From Bryobacter sp. (lineage in GTDB: Bacteria > Acidobacteriota > Terriglobia > Bryobacterales > Bryobacteraceae), in assembly GCA_022843625.1 (NCBI GenBank), contig JALHNH010000020.1, forward strand, positions 44,958 to 108,957: a DNA stretch of 64,000 bases, written 5' to 3'. This document shows positions 7,310-15,443 of the stretch, one piece after another. Numbering within the stretch: the stretch's first letter is position 1; each line of letters opens with the position of its first letter. A program made the position numbers and the translations under genes. Under the pieces are notes generated by a model that was not told the DNA's origin, made no database searches, and saw only the letters and a program-made list of their open reading frames with translations.

Positions 7310-9382
7310 ATGAAACATCTGAATTTGAGCAAAGAAACAAGGCGACAGCACCTGGAACGAATTCTTGGCTCGGCTGAGTTTGCAGCGGCCGAGCGAATGA
7401 GGCATTTGCTTCGCTTTTTGTTTGAGCAGGAGGAGGCACCGAAGGAAACGGTAATCGGAGTTGCGGTGTTTGGGCGGGATGCAGGGTATGACCCGAAGGT
7501 GGATGGAGTAGTGCGATCTGAGGTGAGGCGGCTGAGGGGGAAATTGCAGGAGTTTTACGCGGGGAGTGGCAGTGGGGAGGTGGTGCAGTTTGAGATTCCG
7601 AAAGGGACTTATGTGGTGGTTGCATCTGAGCGGGGACAGCCGGTGGGGAAAGGGTGGTCTGGCGGGGAGTGGAAGATTGCGGTTGGGGTGATTGTTGTTT
7701 TGATTTTTGTGGTGGTGGCTTGGACGTGGAAAGGTGAGCAGAGGGTGGCAGCGGAGTCCCATCTGGTAACCGACAGCGTGGGGCAAGCGATGGAGCCGAG
7801 TCTTTCGGCGGATGGGAATTTGCTGGTCTACACTTACCGGGGCAGTGCGCCTGGGATTTATCTGAGGCGGATGGATACGGATGCGACGAAGCAGTTGGAA
7901 GGGACAGGATCTGGCGATAGCTGGCCAGCGCTTAGTTGGGATGGGAAGCGGGTTGCCTATTTGCGGGAAGAGGGGACGAACCGGTTTGCGGTAATGGTGC
8001 AGGAGTTGGCTGGAGGAGATCCGGCTCGGTGGACGACATTGCCGCGAAGGGACCGGATGGCCTGGTTGCCCGGAGATGCAGCATTGGTGGTTCGAGATAG
8101 CGTTGAAGGGACGCCGACGCTTGGACTGGTGATGCTGGACCGGCAAGGAAATCGAAAGACGCTTACACGACCGGGAGAAGGATTTCTTTATGACGGGATG
8201 CCGGCGGTGTCGATGGATGGGCGCCAGTTGTGGTTTGTGAGAGCGCGGGAGGCAGGGGTAGAGGAGTTGTTTACCCAAGAACTTGGGGAGGGGTTTGCAA
8301 CGGTGGGGGTACCGAAACAGGTGACCAGCGAGAACCGGCACATATCCCGGTTTGCCGTTCTGCCAAATGGAAGGAGTGTCGTGGCGGCAATGCCGCGAGG
8401 AAAGGCGATTCGAGCTCTTTGGAGGATTGATCTTGCGGAGCCTGCGAAGTTCGTTCGACTGGACGGAACGCAGTTGCTGGCAGCGGATCCGGCGGTGGCG
8501 GCAAAGACGGGTCGGCTGGTTTATGCCGTTGCACTTGATGATTTGAATGTTTACCGGCTGAAACGAAGTGGAGGGGATGCGGTGGCGATATCGCCTTCTG
8601 CCACACTTGAAAGTTCTCCAGATTTGTCGCCGGATGGGACGCAGGTAGCGATGCGGAGCGCCCGATCGGGGACAAGCGAAATTTGGGTGATGGCAAGTGA
8701 CGGGACAGGGCCGAAGAAGTTGACCAATGCACAGGGGCCGGTGACGGGAAGCCCGAAATGGGCTCCGGGAGGGGACCGGTTGGCTTTTGATTCGCGGATG
8801 CGGGGAAATGCGGATGTCTATCTGGTTTCGTCAACAGGAGGCGAGGCCAAGGTGATGGCTGGAAGTGAATGGAACGAGGCGGTGCCCGGGTGGAGCCGGG
8901 ATGGGAAGTGGCTGTATTTTGCCAGTGACCAGACGGGAAAGTGGCAGTTGTGGAAAATGCCGGCGGATCAGCAGGGGCAACCATTGCAGGTAACTCAGGC
9001 AGGCGGATTTCTGGCGGTGGAAAGCCTGGATGGGAAGTGGCTTTATTATTCCAAGCGGGAACCGTGGCGGGGATTGTGGAGATGCAGTTTGGCTGGTGGC
9101 AAAGAGGAGTTAGTGGTGGATTTGCCGGAATCTTTATGGGGCGGTTGGGCGCTGAGCAGGGATGGTGTGTATTGGGTGGAGGCACCGGCCAAGGAGAAGG
9201 CGCGCATCGTTTACCGGGGATTCGGTGAAGGGAAGGATACCGTTGTGCATACGTTTGAGAAGAACCCAGTGCTGTGGGATGGGCAGCTAGCTGTGCGACC
9301 CGATGGGAGCGAGATCTATTTCACGCAGCTCGATCGATCGGTGAGTGATCTTTACCGGGTAGAACTCAAGTTGCAGGAATAG
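7310..9382 (+). CDS. TolB-like WD40/PD40 propeller protein with N-terminal winged-helix-type domain and one membrane helix
   Basis: 690 residues from the ATG at 7310. A GTG at 7277 in the same frame falls within an inverted repeat and is less likely. The N-terminal 100 residues (RMRHLLRFLFEQ, VIGVAVFGRD, YDPKVDGVVRSEVRRLRGKL, IPKGTYVVV) match the acidobacterial family in which a predicted DNA-binding or signalling domain precedes a propeller. One transmembrane helix follows (about 122-140). A periplasmic PD40/TolB-type beta-propeller then shows repeats such as SPDLSPDGTQVA, SPKWAPGGDRLAF and VPGWSRDGKWLYF. It is probably a transmembrane one-component sensor. It is divergent from the secreted protein pair at 5773-7229, which may be its target. 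Confidence 0.75.
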   Translation: MKHLNLSKETRRQHLERILGSAEFAAAERMRHLLRFLFEQEEAPKETVIGVAVFGRDAGYDPKVDGVVRSEVRRLRGKLQEFYAGSGSGEVVQFEIPKGTYVVVASERGQPVGKGWSGGEWKIAVGVIVVLIFVVVAWTWKGEQRVAAESHLVTDSVGQAMEPSLSADGNLLVYTYRGSAPGIYLRRMDTDATKQLEGTGSGDSWPALSWDGKRVAYLREEGTNRFAVMVQELAGGDPARWTTLPRRDRMAWLPGDAALVVRDSVEGTPTLGLVMLDRQGNRKTLTRPGEGFLYDGMPAVSMDGRQLWFVRAREAGVEELFTQELGEGFATVGVPKQVTSENRHISRFAVLPNGRSVVAAMPRGKAIRALWRIDLAEPAKFVRLDGTQLLAADPAVAAKTGRLVYAVALDDLNVYRLKRSGGDAVAISPSATLESSPDLSPDGTQVAMRSARSGTSEIWVMASDGTGPKKLTNAQGPVTGSPKWAPGGDRLAFDSRMRGNADVYLVSSTGGEAKVMAGSEWNEAVPGWSRDGKWLYFASDQTGKWQLWKMPADQQGQPLQVTQAGGFLAVESLDGKWLYYSKREPWRGLWRCSLAGGKEELVVDLPESLWGGWALSRDGVYWVEAPAKEKARIVYRGFGEGKDTVVHTFEKNPVLWDGQLAVRPDGSEIYFTQLDRSVSDLYRVELKLQE

Positions 9383-9413
9383 CCGAGGCTGGGTGAGACA
9401 TTCTGGTTTGTCA

Positions 9414-9419
9414 TAGAAT
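9414..9419 (+). promoter_or_regulatory. -10-like hexamer six bases before the sugar isomerase ATG
   Basis: TAGAAT lies six bases upstream of the ATG at 9426, with no Shine-Dalgarno and no clear -35. This layout fits leaderless transcription. Confidence 0.4.
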
Positions 9420-9425
9420 GACCAC

Positions 9426-10259
9426 ATGACAAATCGACGATCTTTTCTGACACAATCGGCTGCGGTGGGAGCAGCTATGGCGACGCCGATGGCGGCGGCG
9501 CAGGCCGGGAGTAGTATGGGGCACCAGATTCAGTTGGGTGTGGCTAGCTATTCGTTGCGCGAGTTCAGCCGGAACTATGCGATCAAGACCATCAAGCAAC
9601 TGGGCGTGAGCAATGTGAACATCAAGGAATTCCACTTGCCTTATCTTGCCAAGCCCGAGGATATAGACAGGGGCCGGAAGCAGTTCGAGAATGCCGGGTT
9701 GAAGATACTGGGTGGCGGTACGGTGACCTTTGCCAAGGAAGACGATGCCGATATCCGTTTCTACTTTGAGTATGCGAAGCGGGCAGGGATGCCGTTGATG
9801 GTGGCTGCGCCTAGTACGCGCGTGTTGCCGATGCTTGAGAAGTTTGTGAAGGAATACGACATCAAGATCGCGGTGCATAATCATGGGCCGGAGGATAAGT
9901 ATTTTCCGAGCGGGCGCGATGCGCTGGCGCTCATGAAGAACATGGATCCGCGGATGGGCATCTGCTGCGATATCGGGCACGAGTCGCGCGCGGGTAAGGA
10001 CATCGTTGAGACGCTGGAGATGGCAGGGCCCCGGTTGCACGATATGCACATCAAGGATTTGAAGGTGGCGACGGGTAAGGATAGCCAGTGTGATGTGGGC
10101 GACGGGATTCTGCCGATTGTGCCGATCTTCAAGTATCTGAAGAAGTCGAAGTATGCAGGAGCAGTGATGCTGGAATATGAGATCAACGGGGATAACCCGG
10201 TGATGGGTATGGCCAAGAGCTTCTCTTATATGAGAGGTGTGCTGGCTGGGCTTGCCTAA
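9426..10259 (+). CDS. Tat-exported sugar phosphate isomerase/epimerase-like (xylose isomerase TIM barrel) protein
   Basis: 277 residues. The N-terminus has a twin-arginine signal (NRRSFLTQSA, then Ala-rich MAAAQA). The rest is a xylose-isomerase-like TIM barrel: LGVASYSLREF, AVHNHGPEDK, CDIGHESRAG, MHIKDL and MLEYE supply the expected metal-binding His, Asp and Glu positions. Families of this type act on sugars or inositol derivatives in the periplasm; the substrate is unknown. It stands alone and ends one base from the convergent NHL gene. No Shine-Dalgarno is seen. Confidence 0.85.
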   Translation: MTNRRSFLTQSAAVGAAMATPMAAAQAGSSMGHQIQLGVASYSLREFSRNYAIKTIKQLGVSNVNIKEFHLPYLAKPEDIDRGRKQFENAGLKILGGGTVTFAKEDDADIRFYFEYAKRAGMPLMVAAPSTRVLPMLEKFVKEYDIKIAVHNHGPEDKYFPSGRDALALMKNMDPRMGICCDIGHESRAGKDIVETLEMAGPRLHDMHIKDLKVATGKDSQCDVGDGILPIVPIFKYLKKSKYAGAVMLEYEINGDNPVMGMAKSFSYMRGVLAGLA

Positions 10260-10260
10260 G

Positions 10261-12942
10261 TTAGCGGACTGAAATATTGGTACCGGTGGGAGAGCTAGCC
10301 TCTCCCACTTTTATTTGGAGTGGAAGAGTTCCGGTGAGGCCTGCCGGTATTGAGACGTTGATTTGCATTACGCCGGCAACGAAGCCTGGTGCAGCTCCTG
10401 CGTAGAGGACGCTTGCGGGGCGGCCGCCGATTTGAACGGTGACATCGAGGATGGGTTTGGGGAAGACGCTGGTTGCCACGCTGCCATCGACACCGGCTGG
10501 GGCGGTCTGGCCTTCACCTGTGCCATAAAGAATCAATACAGAGTTGCGGGCGGCGGGGTTGGAAGCTGTGTTCACGCTACCATCCTGATTCGTGATGGCG
10601 AAGAGGCCCGGGGAAGCAGCTGCTACCGGTAAAGTGATGGTGTTGGTGGGGCGGCCTTGATAAACGACCTGAACGCGGGTGGTGGGAGAGCCGGCTGCGG
10701 CATAGGGGACCACGGTATTGACTTGGCCGGGGGAGACGTAGAGTAGTGGGGCGGGAATGCCATCGAAGAGGACCTGGGTACCGGCGAGTTGGGTGGAGAC
10801 GCGGCCGGAGGAGTTGAGTTCGAGGCCTGCGCCTGCGGCAGGGCCGAGGTCAAAGCCAAAGATGCTGATGATTTCGCCGGGGGCGACAGGGCCTACCTTG
10901 AGAGTGGCGCCGTTGGTAACGCCTTCGGCAACGATGCGTGAAGGGGTTAGTTTACGGACAAGGTAGTTGCGCTGATCGACAAAGAAAATCGCACCTGAGG
11001 CATCGACCGCAACTCCTTGCGGACTGTCGAGGCTGGCTGCGGTGGCGAGGACGCCTTCGCCGGAGAAGCCAACAACGTTGTTGCCAGCGATGGTAGCGAT
11101 GGAACGGGTGGGGGCATCGACCTTTCGGATTCGATTGGAGGTGGCGATGTAGAGAGTGTCCGAGGCATCGAAGGCGATGCCGGTGGGGACACCGAGCGCG
11201 GCTGAGGTTGCCGGGCCGCCATCGCCAGTTGCGCCCGTGGAACCATTGCCAGCATAGGTTGAGATGATGCCGCCGGGAGTAACTCGGCGTATGCGGTTGT
11301 TGCCGGTGTCGGCGATGTAGAGGTTGCCTGCAGAATCAAAGGTGAGAAAGCGGGGATTGGTGAGTTGAGCCTGGGTGGCACGGCCATCATCGCCAGCGAA
11401 TCCGGGATCGCCGGAGCCAGCGAAAGTAGAGATTGTGAGAGCAGCAGTATCTATGCGACGGATGCGATGGTTGCCTGTGTCGGCGATGTAAATGTTACCA
11501 GCAGCGTCTGCAGCAATGCCGTTGGGGTTGAGGAATGCAGCGGTTCGGGCGGGGCCGCCATCACCAGAGAAGCCAAGGTTGTTTCCGGCAATGGTGGAGA
11601 TCAGACCGGCTGGGGTGATCCGTCGAATGGTAGGGCCCGCACCGGAAACAATCCAGAGGTTGTTGTTGCGATCAAAGGCAAGTCCTCTGGGCCCGCCAAC
11701 CTGAGCGGCGAGGGCTTGGCCACCGTCGCCTTCAAATCCAAAAAATCCATTGCCGGCCAGGGTTGCAGCAATACCGGCTGGGGTGATGCGGCGGACACGA
11801 TGTTCGACGTTATCGGAGACAAGCAAATTGCCTGAAGAGTCAAAGGTAAGCCCAAGAGGACTGAGTAATGGCGAGGAAAGGGCTGGGATATTTTCATCGG
11901 TGCTGGAGGAAGGGAGAACACCGGCGACGGTTGAGACGACTTGCTGGCTGAGCCGGCGAATCTGGCGGGCGGTAGAAACGGAAATCAGAAGATCGCCCCG
12001 GTTGTCGAGAGCGATGCTGGTGATGCCAGGCAAGCGGGCCTGAGAGGCCAGCCCATCGTTGTAGGATGAGCTACCGCCAGCAAGAGTAGAGATGAGGCCC
12101 TGGGCGTTGACGATGCGAATGCGGCCCGTGCTGCCATCGGCGATCAGCAGATTACCGGAAGAATCGAAAGCGACATCGGCAGGGAGTGATAGCGATGCAG
12201 CAAGGGCTTGACCGCCGTCGCCGGTAAAGCGGCCAACGCCATCGCCGGCAACGGTTGAGATCACGCCGGCAGGGGTGACGCGCCGGATGCGGTGGTTGGA
12301 AGTATCGGCGAAGAAGAGATTGCCGCTGGAATCGAATTTCAGTCCATTTGGGGCAAAGAGGCGAGCAGCGGTGGCAGCGGCACCGTCGCCAGCAAAGCCT
12401 GAAGTGCCAGTGCCAGCAAAGACTGTGATCGTCCCATCGGGGGCGATGCGACGGATCGTGTGAAGAGAAGCCTGGCTCGCGTAAAGGTTGCCGGAAGAAT
12501 CGAATGCCAAGCCGGTGGGACCAGCAAGGGTAGCGAAGGTGGATATAACGCCGGCCGGGGTGACACGGCGGATGCGTCCATTGTCCTGATCGGCTATATA
12601 GAGATTGGAAGCTGAATCGAAAGCAAGAGCGACGGGATTATCGAGGAGGGCGGCAGAGGCTGCGCCTCCATCGCCAGAAGAGCCTTGCCGACCGGCACCG
12701 GCTATGAGGTTCAAAGCTCCGGCTGGAGTGACTTGCAAAACCTGATTGTAGAAAGAGTCGCTGAAATAGATGTTGCCGGCGGGATCGGACGTAACCCCTC
12801 TCGGATTGATCAGACGGGCGTTGCGGGCGATGGCGCCAGTGAAGTTGAGTTGCTGGCGGCCGCTGCCTGTAACTGTAGAAACAACATAGTATTGAGCGGT
12901 GAGATTGGAGACAAGAATCAGGAGAGAGATCAGGTTTCGCAC
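10261..12942 (-). CDS. secreted NHL-repeat beta-propeller protein with Solibacter-type C-terminal domain
   Basis: 893 residues from a GTG at 12942 with a signal peptide (NLISLLILVSNLTAQ). Residues about 25-650 hold roughly a dozen NHL repeats of the form GxAFDSSGNLYIADTGNHRIRRVTPAG, each followed by I(S/A)TxAG and GDGGxA. These form one or two beta-propellers. The last 220 residues (APGEIISIFGFDLG, LLYVSPGQVN, VLILYGTGEGQT, VAGVMQINVSIPAG) match the uncharacterised C-terminal domain defined from Solibacter (TIGR03437). The function is unknown, probably extracellular binding or adhesion. A well-formed promoter lies directly upstream and the transcript is predicted to be leaderless. Confidence 0.9.
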   Translation of the reverse strand: MRNLISLLILVSNLTAQYYVVSTVTGSGRQQLNFTGAIARNARLINPRGVTSDPAGNIYFSDSFYNQVLQVTPAGALNLIAGAGRQGSSGDGGAASAALLDNPVALAFDSASNLYIADQDNGRIRRVTPAGVISTFATLAGPTGLAFDSSGNLYASQASLHTIRRIAPDGTITVFAGTGTSGFAGDGAAATAARLFAPNGLKFDSSGNLFFADTSNHRIRRVTPAGVISTVAGDGVGRFTGDGGQALAASLSLPADVAFDSSGNLLIADGSTGRIRIVNAQGLISTLAGGSSSYNDGLASQARLPGITSIALDNRGDLLISVSTARQIRRLSQQVVSTVAGVLPSSSTDENIPALSSPLLSPLGLTFDSSGNLLVSDNVEHRVRRITPAGIAATLAGNGFFGFEGDGGQALAAQVGGPRGLAFDRNNNLWIVSGAGPTIRRITPAGLISTIAGNNLGFSGDGGPARTAAFLNPNGIAADAAGNIYIADTGNHRIRRIDTAALTISTFAGSGDPGFAGDDGRATQAQLTNPRFLTFDSAGNLYIADTGNNRIRRVTPGGIISTYAGNGSTGATGDGGPATSAALGVPTGIAFDASDTLYIATSNRIRKVDAPTRSIATIAGNNVVGFSGEGVLATAASLDSPQGVAVDASGAIFFVDQRNYLVRKLTPSRIVAEGVTNGATLKVGPVAPGEIISIFGFDLGPAAGAGLELNSSGRVSTQLAGTQVLFDGIPAPLLYVSPGQVNTVVPYAAAGSPTTRVQVVYQGRPTNTITLPVAAASPGLFAITNQDGSVNTASNPAARNSVLILYGTGEGQTAPAGVDGSVATSVFPKPILDVTVQIGGRPASVLYAGAAPGFVAGVMQINVSIPAGLTGTLPLQIKVGEASSPTGTNISVR

Positions 12943-12948
12943 TCAAGG

Positions 12949-12977
12949 ATTCTACAAAGGCCAGTAGAGGGAGTCAA
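12949..12977 (-). promoter_or_regulatory. sigma-70-type promoter of the NHL gene, leaderless
   Basis: On the minus strand, TTGACT (12977-12972), a 17-base spacer and TAGAAT (12954-12949) lie six bases before the GTG at 12942. This is the clearest leaderless-type promoter in the window. Confidence 0.7.
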
Positions 12978-13006
12978 TGGAGGGGGTGCGGAGGCCGAGC
13001 TCTAGA

Positions 13007-13031
13007 GCAGACCAGATCTGGTCTGGTCTGC
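13007..13031 (+). promoter_or_regulatory. palindromic operator of the Phd/VapC module
   Basis: A perfect 16-base palindrome (AGACCAGA/TCTGGTCT, 13009-13024) is nested in a second inverted pair, GCAGACC (13007-13013) and GGTCTGC (13025-13031). It covers the -35 area of the putative promoter, as expected for antitoxin autorepression. Confidence 0.7.
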
Positions 13032-13037
13032 TACTAT
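13029..13037 (+). promoter_or_regulatory. extended -10 element of the Phd/VapC module
   Basis: TGC followed by TACTAT (13032-13037) is an extended -10. It ends six bases before the ATG at 13044, with no Shine-Dalgarno sequence. The -35 position is occupied by the operator palindrome. Confidence 0.5.
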
Positions 13038-13043
13038 TTGGAT

Positions 13044-13283
13044 ATGATTCTGAAGAATATTTCCGAGGCGAAGGCGGAGCTTTCAGCTTTGATTGAGGCT
13101 GTGCAAAAGGGAGAAGAGGTGATTCTGTCGAAGGCAGGAAAACCGATTGCGCGACTCACAAAGTATCAGGGATTGGCAGCGCCCCGGAAGCTTGGAATGC
13201 TTAAAGGTCAGATCAAGGTGCATGGAGATCTGAAGGATCCAATGCCTGCTGATATTGCTGCAGCGTTTGGACTAGCGGAATGA
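13044..13283 (+). CDS. type II antitoxin, Phd/YefM family
   Basis: 79 residues from the ATG at 13044; a TTG six bases earlier is less likely. The N-terminus (ILKNISEAKAELSALIEAVQKGEEVIL-KAGKPIARL, in part) is the typical Phd/YefM DNA-binding and dimerisation fold. The C-terminal tail (DPMPADIAAAFGL) matches the toxin-wrapping segment of Phd-type partners of PIN toxins. The stop overlaps the toxin ATG by four bases (ATGA). The upstream palindrome is the expected operator for autoregulation, conditional on toxin level. Confidence 0.88.
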   Translation: MILKNISEAKAELSALIEAVQKGEEVILSKAGKPIARLTKYQGLAAPRKLGMLKGQIKVHGDLKDPMPADIAAAFGLAE

Positions 13284-13663
13284 AGCTATTGATCGATACT
13301 CAAATCCTTCTGTGGAGCTTGATGGAACCCAAGAAGCTGAGTAGCCTGGGGCGGGAGTTGGTTAGCGCACCCGAGAACACTGTTTTCTTAAGCGCTGTTT
13401 CGATGTGGGAAATTCGGATCAAAGAGGGTATTGGGAAGATCGAGTTGCCGGTGGGATTTGGGGATCGAGTTGCAGAATTGGGTTTTGAAGATCTGCCCTT
13501 GACGACTCAACACACGGAGTGGCTGCGAGAATTGCCTTTGCTTCACAGGGACCCGTTTGACAGAATCCTGGTAGCACAGGCAAAGGCAGAGGGATTGAAG
13601 TTGTTGAGTGCCGATTCGAGACTTGCAGAGTATGGAGAGTTTGTGATTCCGGTTAGGGGCTAG
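13280..13663 (+). CDS. vapC: VapC-type PIN-domain toxin
   Basis: 127-residue PIN domain of the COG3744-like group. Acidic residues that bind the catalytic metal are visible: LLIDTQ (Asp6), SMWEI (Glu), RDPFDR and SADSRL. Such toxins are RNases that cleave tRNA or rRNA when the antitoxin is degraded. The start overlaps the antitoxin stop, giving a coupled two-gene module. It is on the opposite strand to, and separated by 11 bases from, another probable toxin-antitoxin-like pair. Confidence 0.9.
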   Translation: MKLLIDTQILLWSLMEPKKLSSLGRELVSAPENTVFLSAVSMWEIRIKEGIGKIELPVGFGDRVAELGFEDLPLTTQHTEWLRELPLLHRDPFDRILVAQAKAEGLKLLSADSRLAEYGEFVIPVRG

Positions 13664-13674
13664 ACGGGAAGCGA

Positions 13675-14241
13675 CTAGCTGGCGAGGCGCTCGAGCAGGT
13701 CTGTCGTATTCATTTTTTGGGCCCAGGACTGGAGATAAGAGTGATCCAGATTGGATTGTTGCATCTGCCAGATTCCCTGCAAGTCACTCCATTGCCTCTC
13801 GGAGCTTTCCCCACCGAGGCGATACAAGGCGAGCTTAGACAGGAGCACGTCTTCAGGACTTAGGATTGGGACTCGCTCAGAATGGGCAAGAGCTGTCCCT
13901 TCGACGAGGATGCGACGGCTGATTTGCTGCGCACCATGAAGAAAGAATGTTGCGGGGAAGATGTCGAACTTATAGACGGCAGTCATGTGGAGCATATTGA
14001 AGGAGCGGTTGGCCGCGACAGACTGGCGGGCGTACTCTGGATCGGCGGCGAAATCTGCTGTAGCGAGCGTGGCAAGCTGGAAGGCCTGATCCGAGCTCAA
14101 GTCGACGACGAGATCGACATCAAGGGTGGAGCGTGGGATGCCGAAGGTGCTGCTGGCGAAGCTGCCGCCTACGACATAGGACAGGTTAAGTTTGTTCAGG
14201 TAACGAGTGAGATCAAGGAAAGCGCGCTCGAGTTGAGTCAT
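13675..14241 (-). CDS. nucleotidyltransferase-fold protein (AbiEii/MenT-like toxin candidate)
   Basis: 188 residues. The N-terminal half has the minimal nucleotidyltransferase signature: YVVGGSFASSTFGIPRSTLDVDLVVD contains GGSxAS and the catalytic DVDLV pair. KFDIFP is the likely third acidic position. SPEDVLLSKL follows, as in AbiEii/COG-type nucleotidyltransferases. It is coupled by a four-base overlap to the upstream 72-residue gene, a common arrangement of these proteins with a small partner. It may transfer nucleotides to tRNA or protein as a type IV-like toxin, but housekeeping roles are not excluded. Confidence 0.72.
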   Translation of the reverse strand: MTQLERAFLDLTRYLNKLNLSYVVGGSFASSTFGIPRSTLDVDLVVDLSSDQAFQLATLATADFAADPEYARQSVAANRSFNMLHMTAVYKFDIFPATFFLHGAQQISRRILVEGTALAHSERVPILSPEDVLLSKLALYRLGGESSERQWSDLQGIWQMQQSNLDHSYLQSWAQKMNTTDLLERLAS

Positions 14242-14456
14242 TTGCTGGTAATGAGTTCGACCGCTTCGATGCCGTAGCAGGCTTCGGCCAGGCGGCGGCG
14301 CTGAGTGGCTTCGTCGAGATGGCTGATATTTGCGAGGAAGACAGAACGGACAGCATTACTGAGTTCAACGGCCTGGTTGAGGCGTTGGGCTGGGGTTTGG
14401 CGGCGAAGAGCTTCCCAATAGAGTTTTTGGAAGGCTTCACTGGTATCGCTGAGCAC
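14238..14456 (-). CDS. small helical partner of the nucleotidyltransferase
   Basis: 72 residues from a GTG at 14456, predicted all-helical and charged. The pattern AFQKLYWEALRRQTPAQRLNQA matches short proteins often found just upstream of AbiEii-like nucleotidyltransferases (a 'LRRMTPxQRLxxA' pattern is recurrent). It overlaps the nucleotidyltransferase by four bases, so it is probably co-translated and may act as antitoxin or co-factor. No DNA-binding motif is obvious. The function is inferred from position alone. Confidence 0.65.
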   Translation of the reverse strand: MLSDTSEAFQKLYWEALRRQTPAQRLNQAVELSNAVRSVFLANISHLDEATQRRRLAEACYGIEAVELITSK

Positions 14457-14483
14457 AGGTTCAGTTTCGCAGATTTGTAGACG

Positions 14484-15443
14484 CTAGACGAAGCGGGGGA
14501 GGTGGATGACGTCTTCGGGGGGCACTTTTTCGAGGGGGTGACCGGCTTTTTTCCAGGCGTTGAGGCCTCCGACGACGACCTTGGCTTCGAAGCCGCCTTC
14601 GTGGAGGAGCTCTGCTACGCGCTGGCTGGTGGCCTCGTTCTGGCAACTGCAGTAGAGATAGACTTCGCGCTCTTTGGGGAGGGTGGGCAGGAGTTCGGGG
14701 AGGCGATTGGGCTCGATGCGGATGGAGCCTAGGATGCGGTCTGCACTGGAATCGTAATAGCCGTGGCTGCGAACGTCGGCGATGATGATGTCGTCGTTGA
14801 GGCGGGCAGCGAGATCGTCGACAGAGACACGAGTGATGCCGCTGAAGCGGCGGTTGCGACGGCTGCGGTAGATGCGCTGGGCTAGGTAGACGGCGATGGC
14901 AGAGGCTACCAGAAAGGTGGCGGCGCGACCGAGAGTGGCGAGCCAGTCTGTCATGGCACCGATCGCAGTATGGAAGGTGTAGCCGAGGGTGGTGTAAGTG
15001 AGGATGTAGAGCAGCGTACCGCCGAGGTCGTATCGGGCGAAGACGAAGGGGTGCATGTTCATGCTGCCGGCCATTGGTGGGGCCATGGTGTTGATGCCGG
15101 GGAGAAACTTAGCGAAGAGGAGTGCGGTGCGGCCTCTTTTGTGAAAGTAAGAAGCACTGGAGTAGATGCAGGCTTCCGGGTTGACCGAGAGACGACAAAG
15201 AAGACCGAGAAGCCACCAACCGGTATGGCGGCCGAGCATAAAGAGAATCGTGTCGGCCGACAGCATCGCGATGATTGCGACGGTGAGGGAGGTGTAGGGG
15301 TCGAGGATGCCTTTGGCCGAGGCGGCACCGACAGCCAGGAGAGCCGGGGCGGCGGGAACTGGAAGGCCGATTGCCTCAAGGAAGACAATCAGGGCGAGGA
15401 TCGGGTAGCCGTACTCAGTGAGGTAAATGAGCAGGCCATCCAT
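14484..15443 (-). CDS. DedA-family membrane protein fused to a rhodanese domain
   Basis: 319 residues from the ATG at 15443; a TTG three bases earlier is possible. The N-terminal 205 residues are a DedA/VTT protein: GLPVPAAPAL, FLMLG-like FMLGRHTGW, YFHKRGRTALLFAKFLPG and several transmembrane helices. DedA proteins are implicated in lipid carrier recycling. The C-terminal 105 residues form a rhodanese domain with ADVRSHGYY and an active-site loop CSCQNEATS whose first or second Cys would be catalytic. The join is in frame with no sign of a sequencing error. The upstream aldo/keto reductase stop overlaps the start by one base. Confidence 0.88.
   Translation of the reverse strand: MDGLLIYLTEYGYPILALIVFLEAIGLPVPAAPALLAVGAASAKGILDPYTSLTVAIIAMLSADTILFMLGRHTGWWLLGLLCRLSVNPEACIYSSASYFHKRGRTALLFAKFLPGINTMAPPMAGSMNMHPFVFARYDLGGTLLYILTYTTLGYTFHTAIGAMTDWLATLGRAATFLVASAIAVYLAQRIYRSRRNRRFSGITRVSVDDLAARLNDDIIIADVRSHGYYDSSADRILGSIRIEPNRLPELLPTLPKEREVYLYCSCQNEATSQRVAELLHEGGFEAKVVVGGLNAWKKAGHPLEKVPPEDVIHLPRFV

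Noticed and set aside
7230..7625. Upstream extension of the PEP-CTERM frame
   Set aside because: It would run antisense through the TolB-like regulator gene; the signal peptide starts at 7229.
10261..12942. Periodic DNA repeats that could suggest CRISPR or tandem satellite
   Set aside because: The period corresponds to NHL protein repeats in one open frame with degenerate DNA copies; there are no identical repeats separated by unique spacers.
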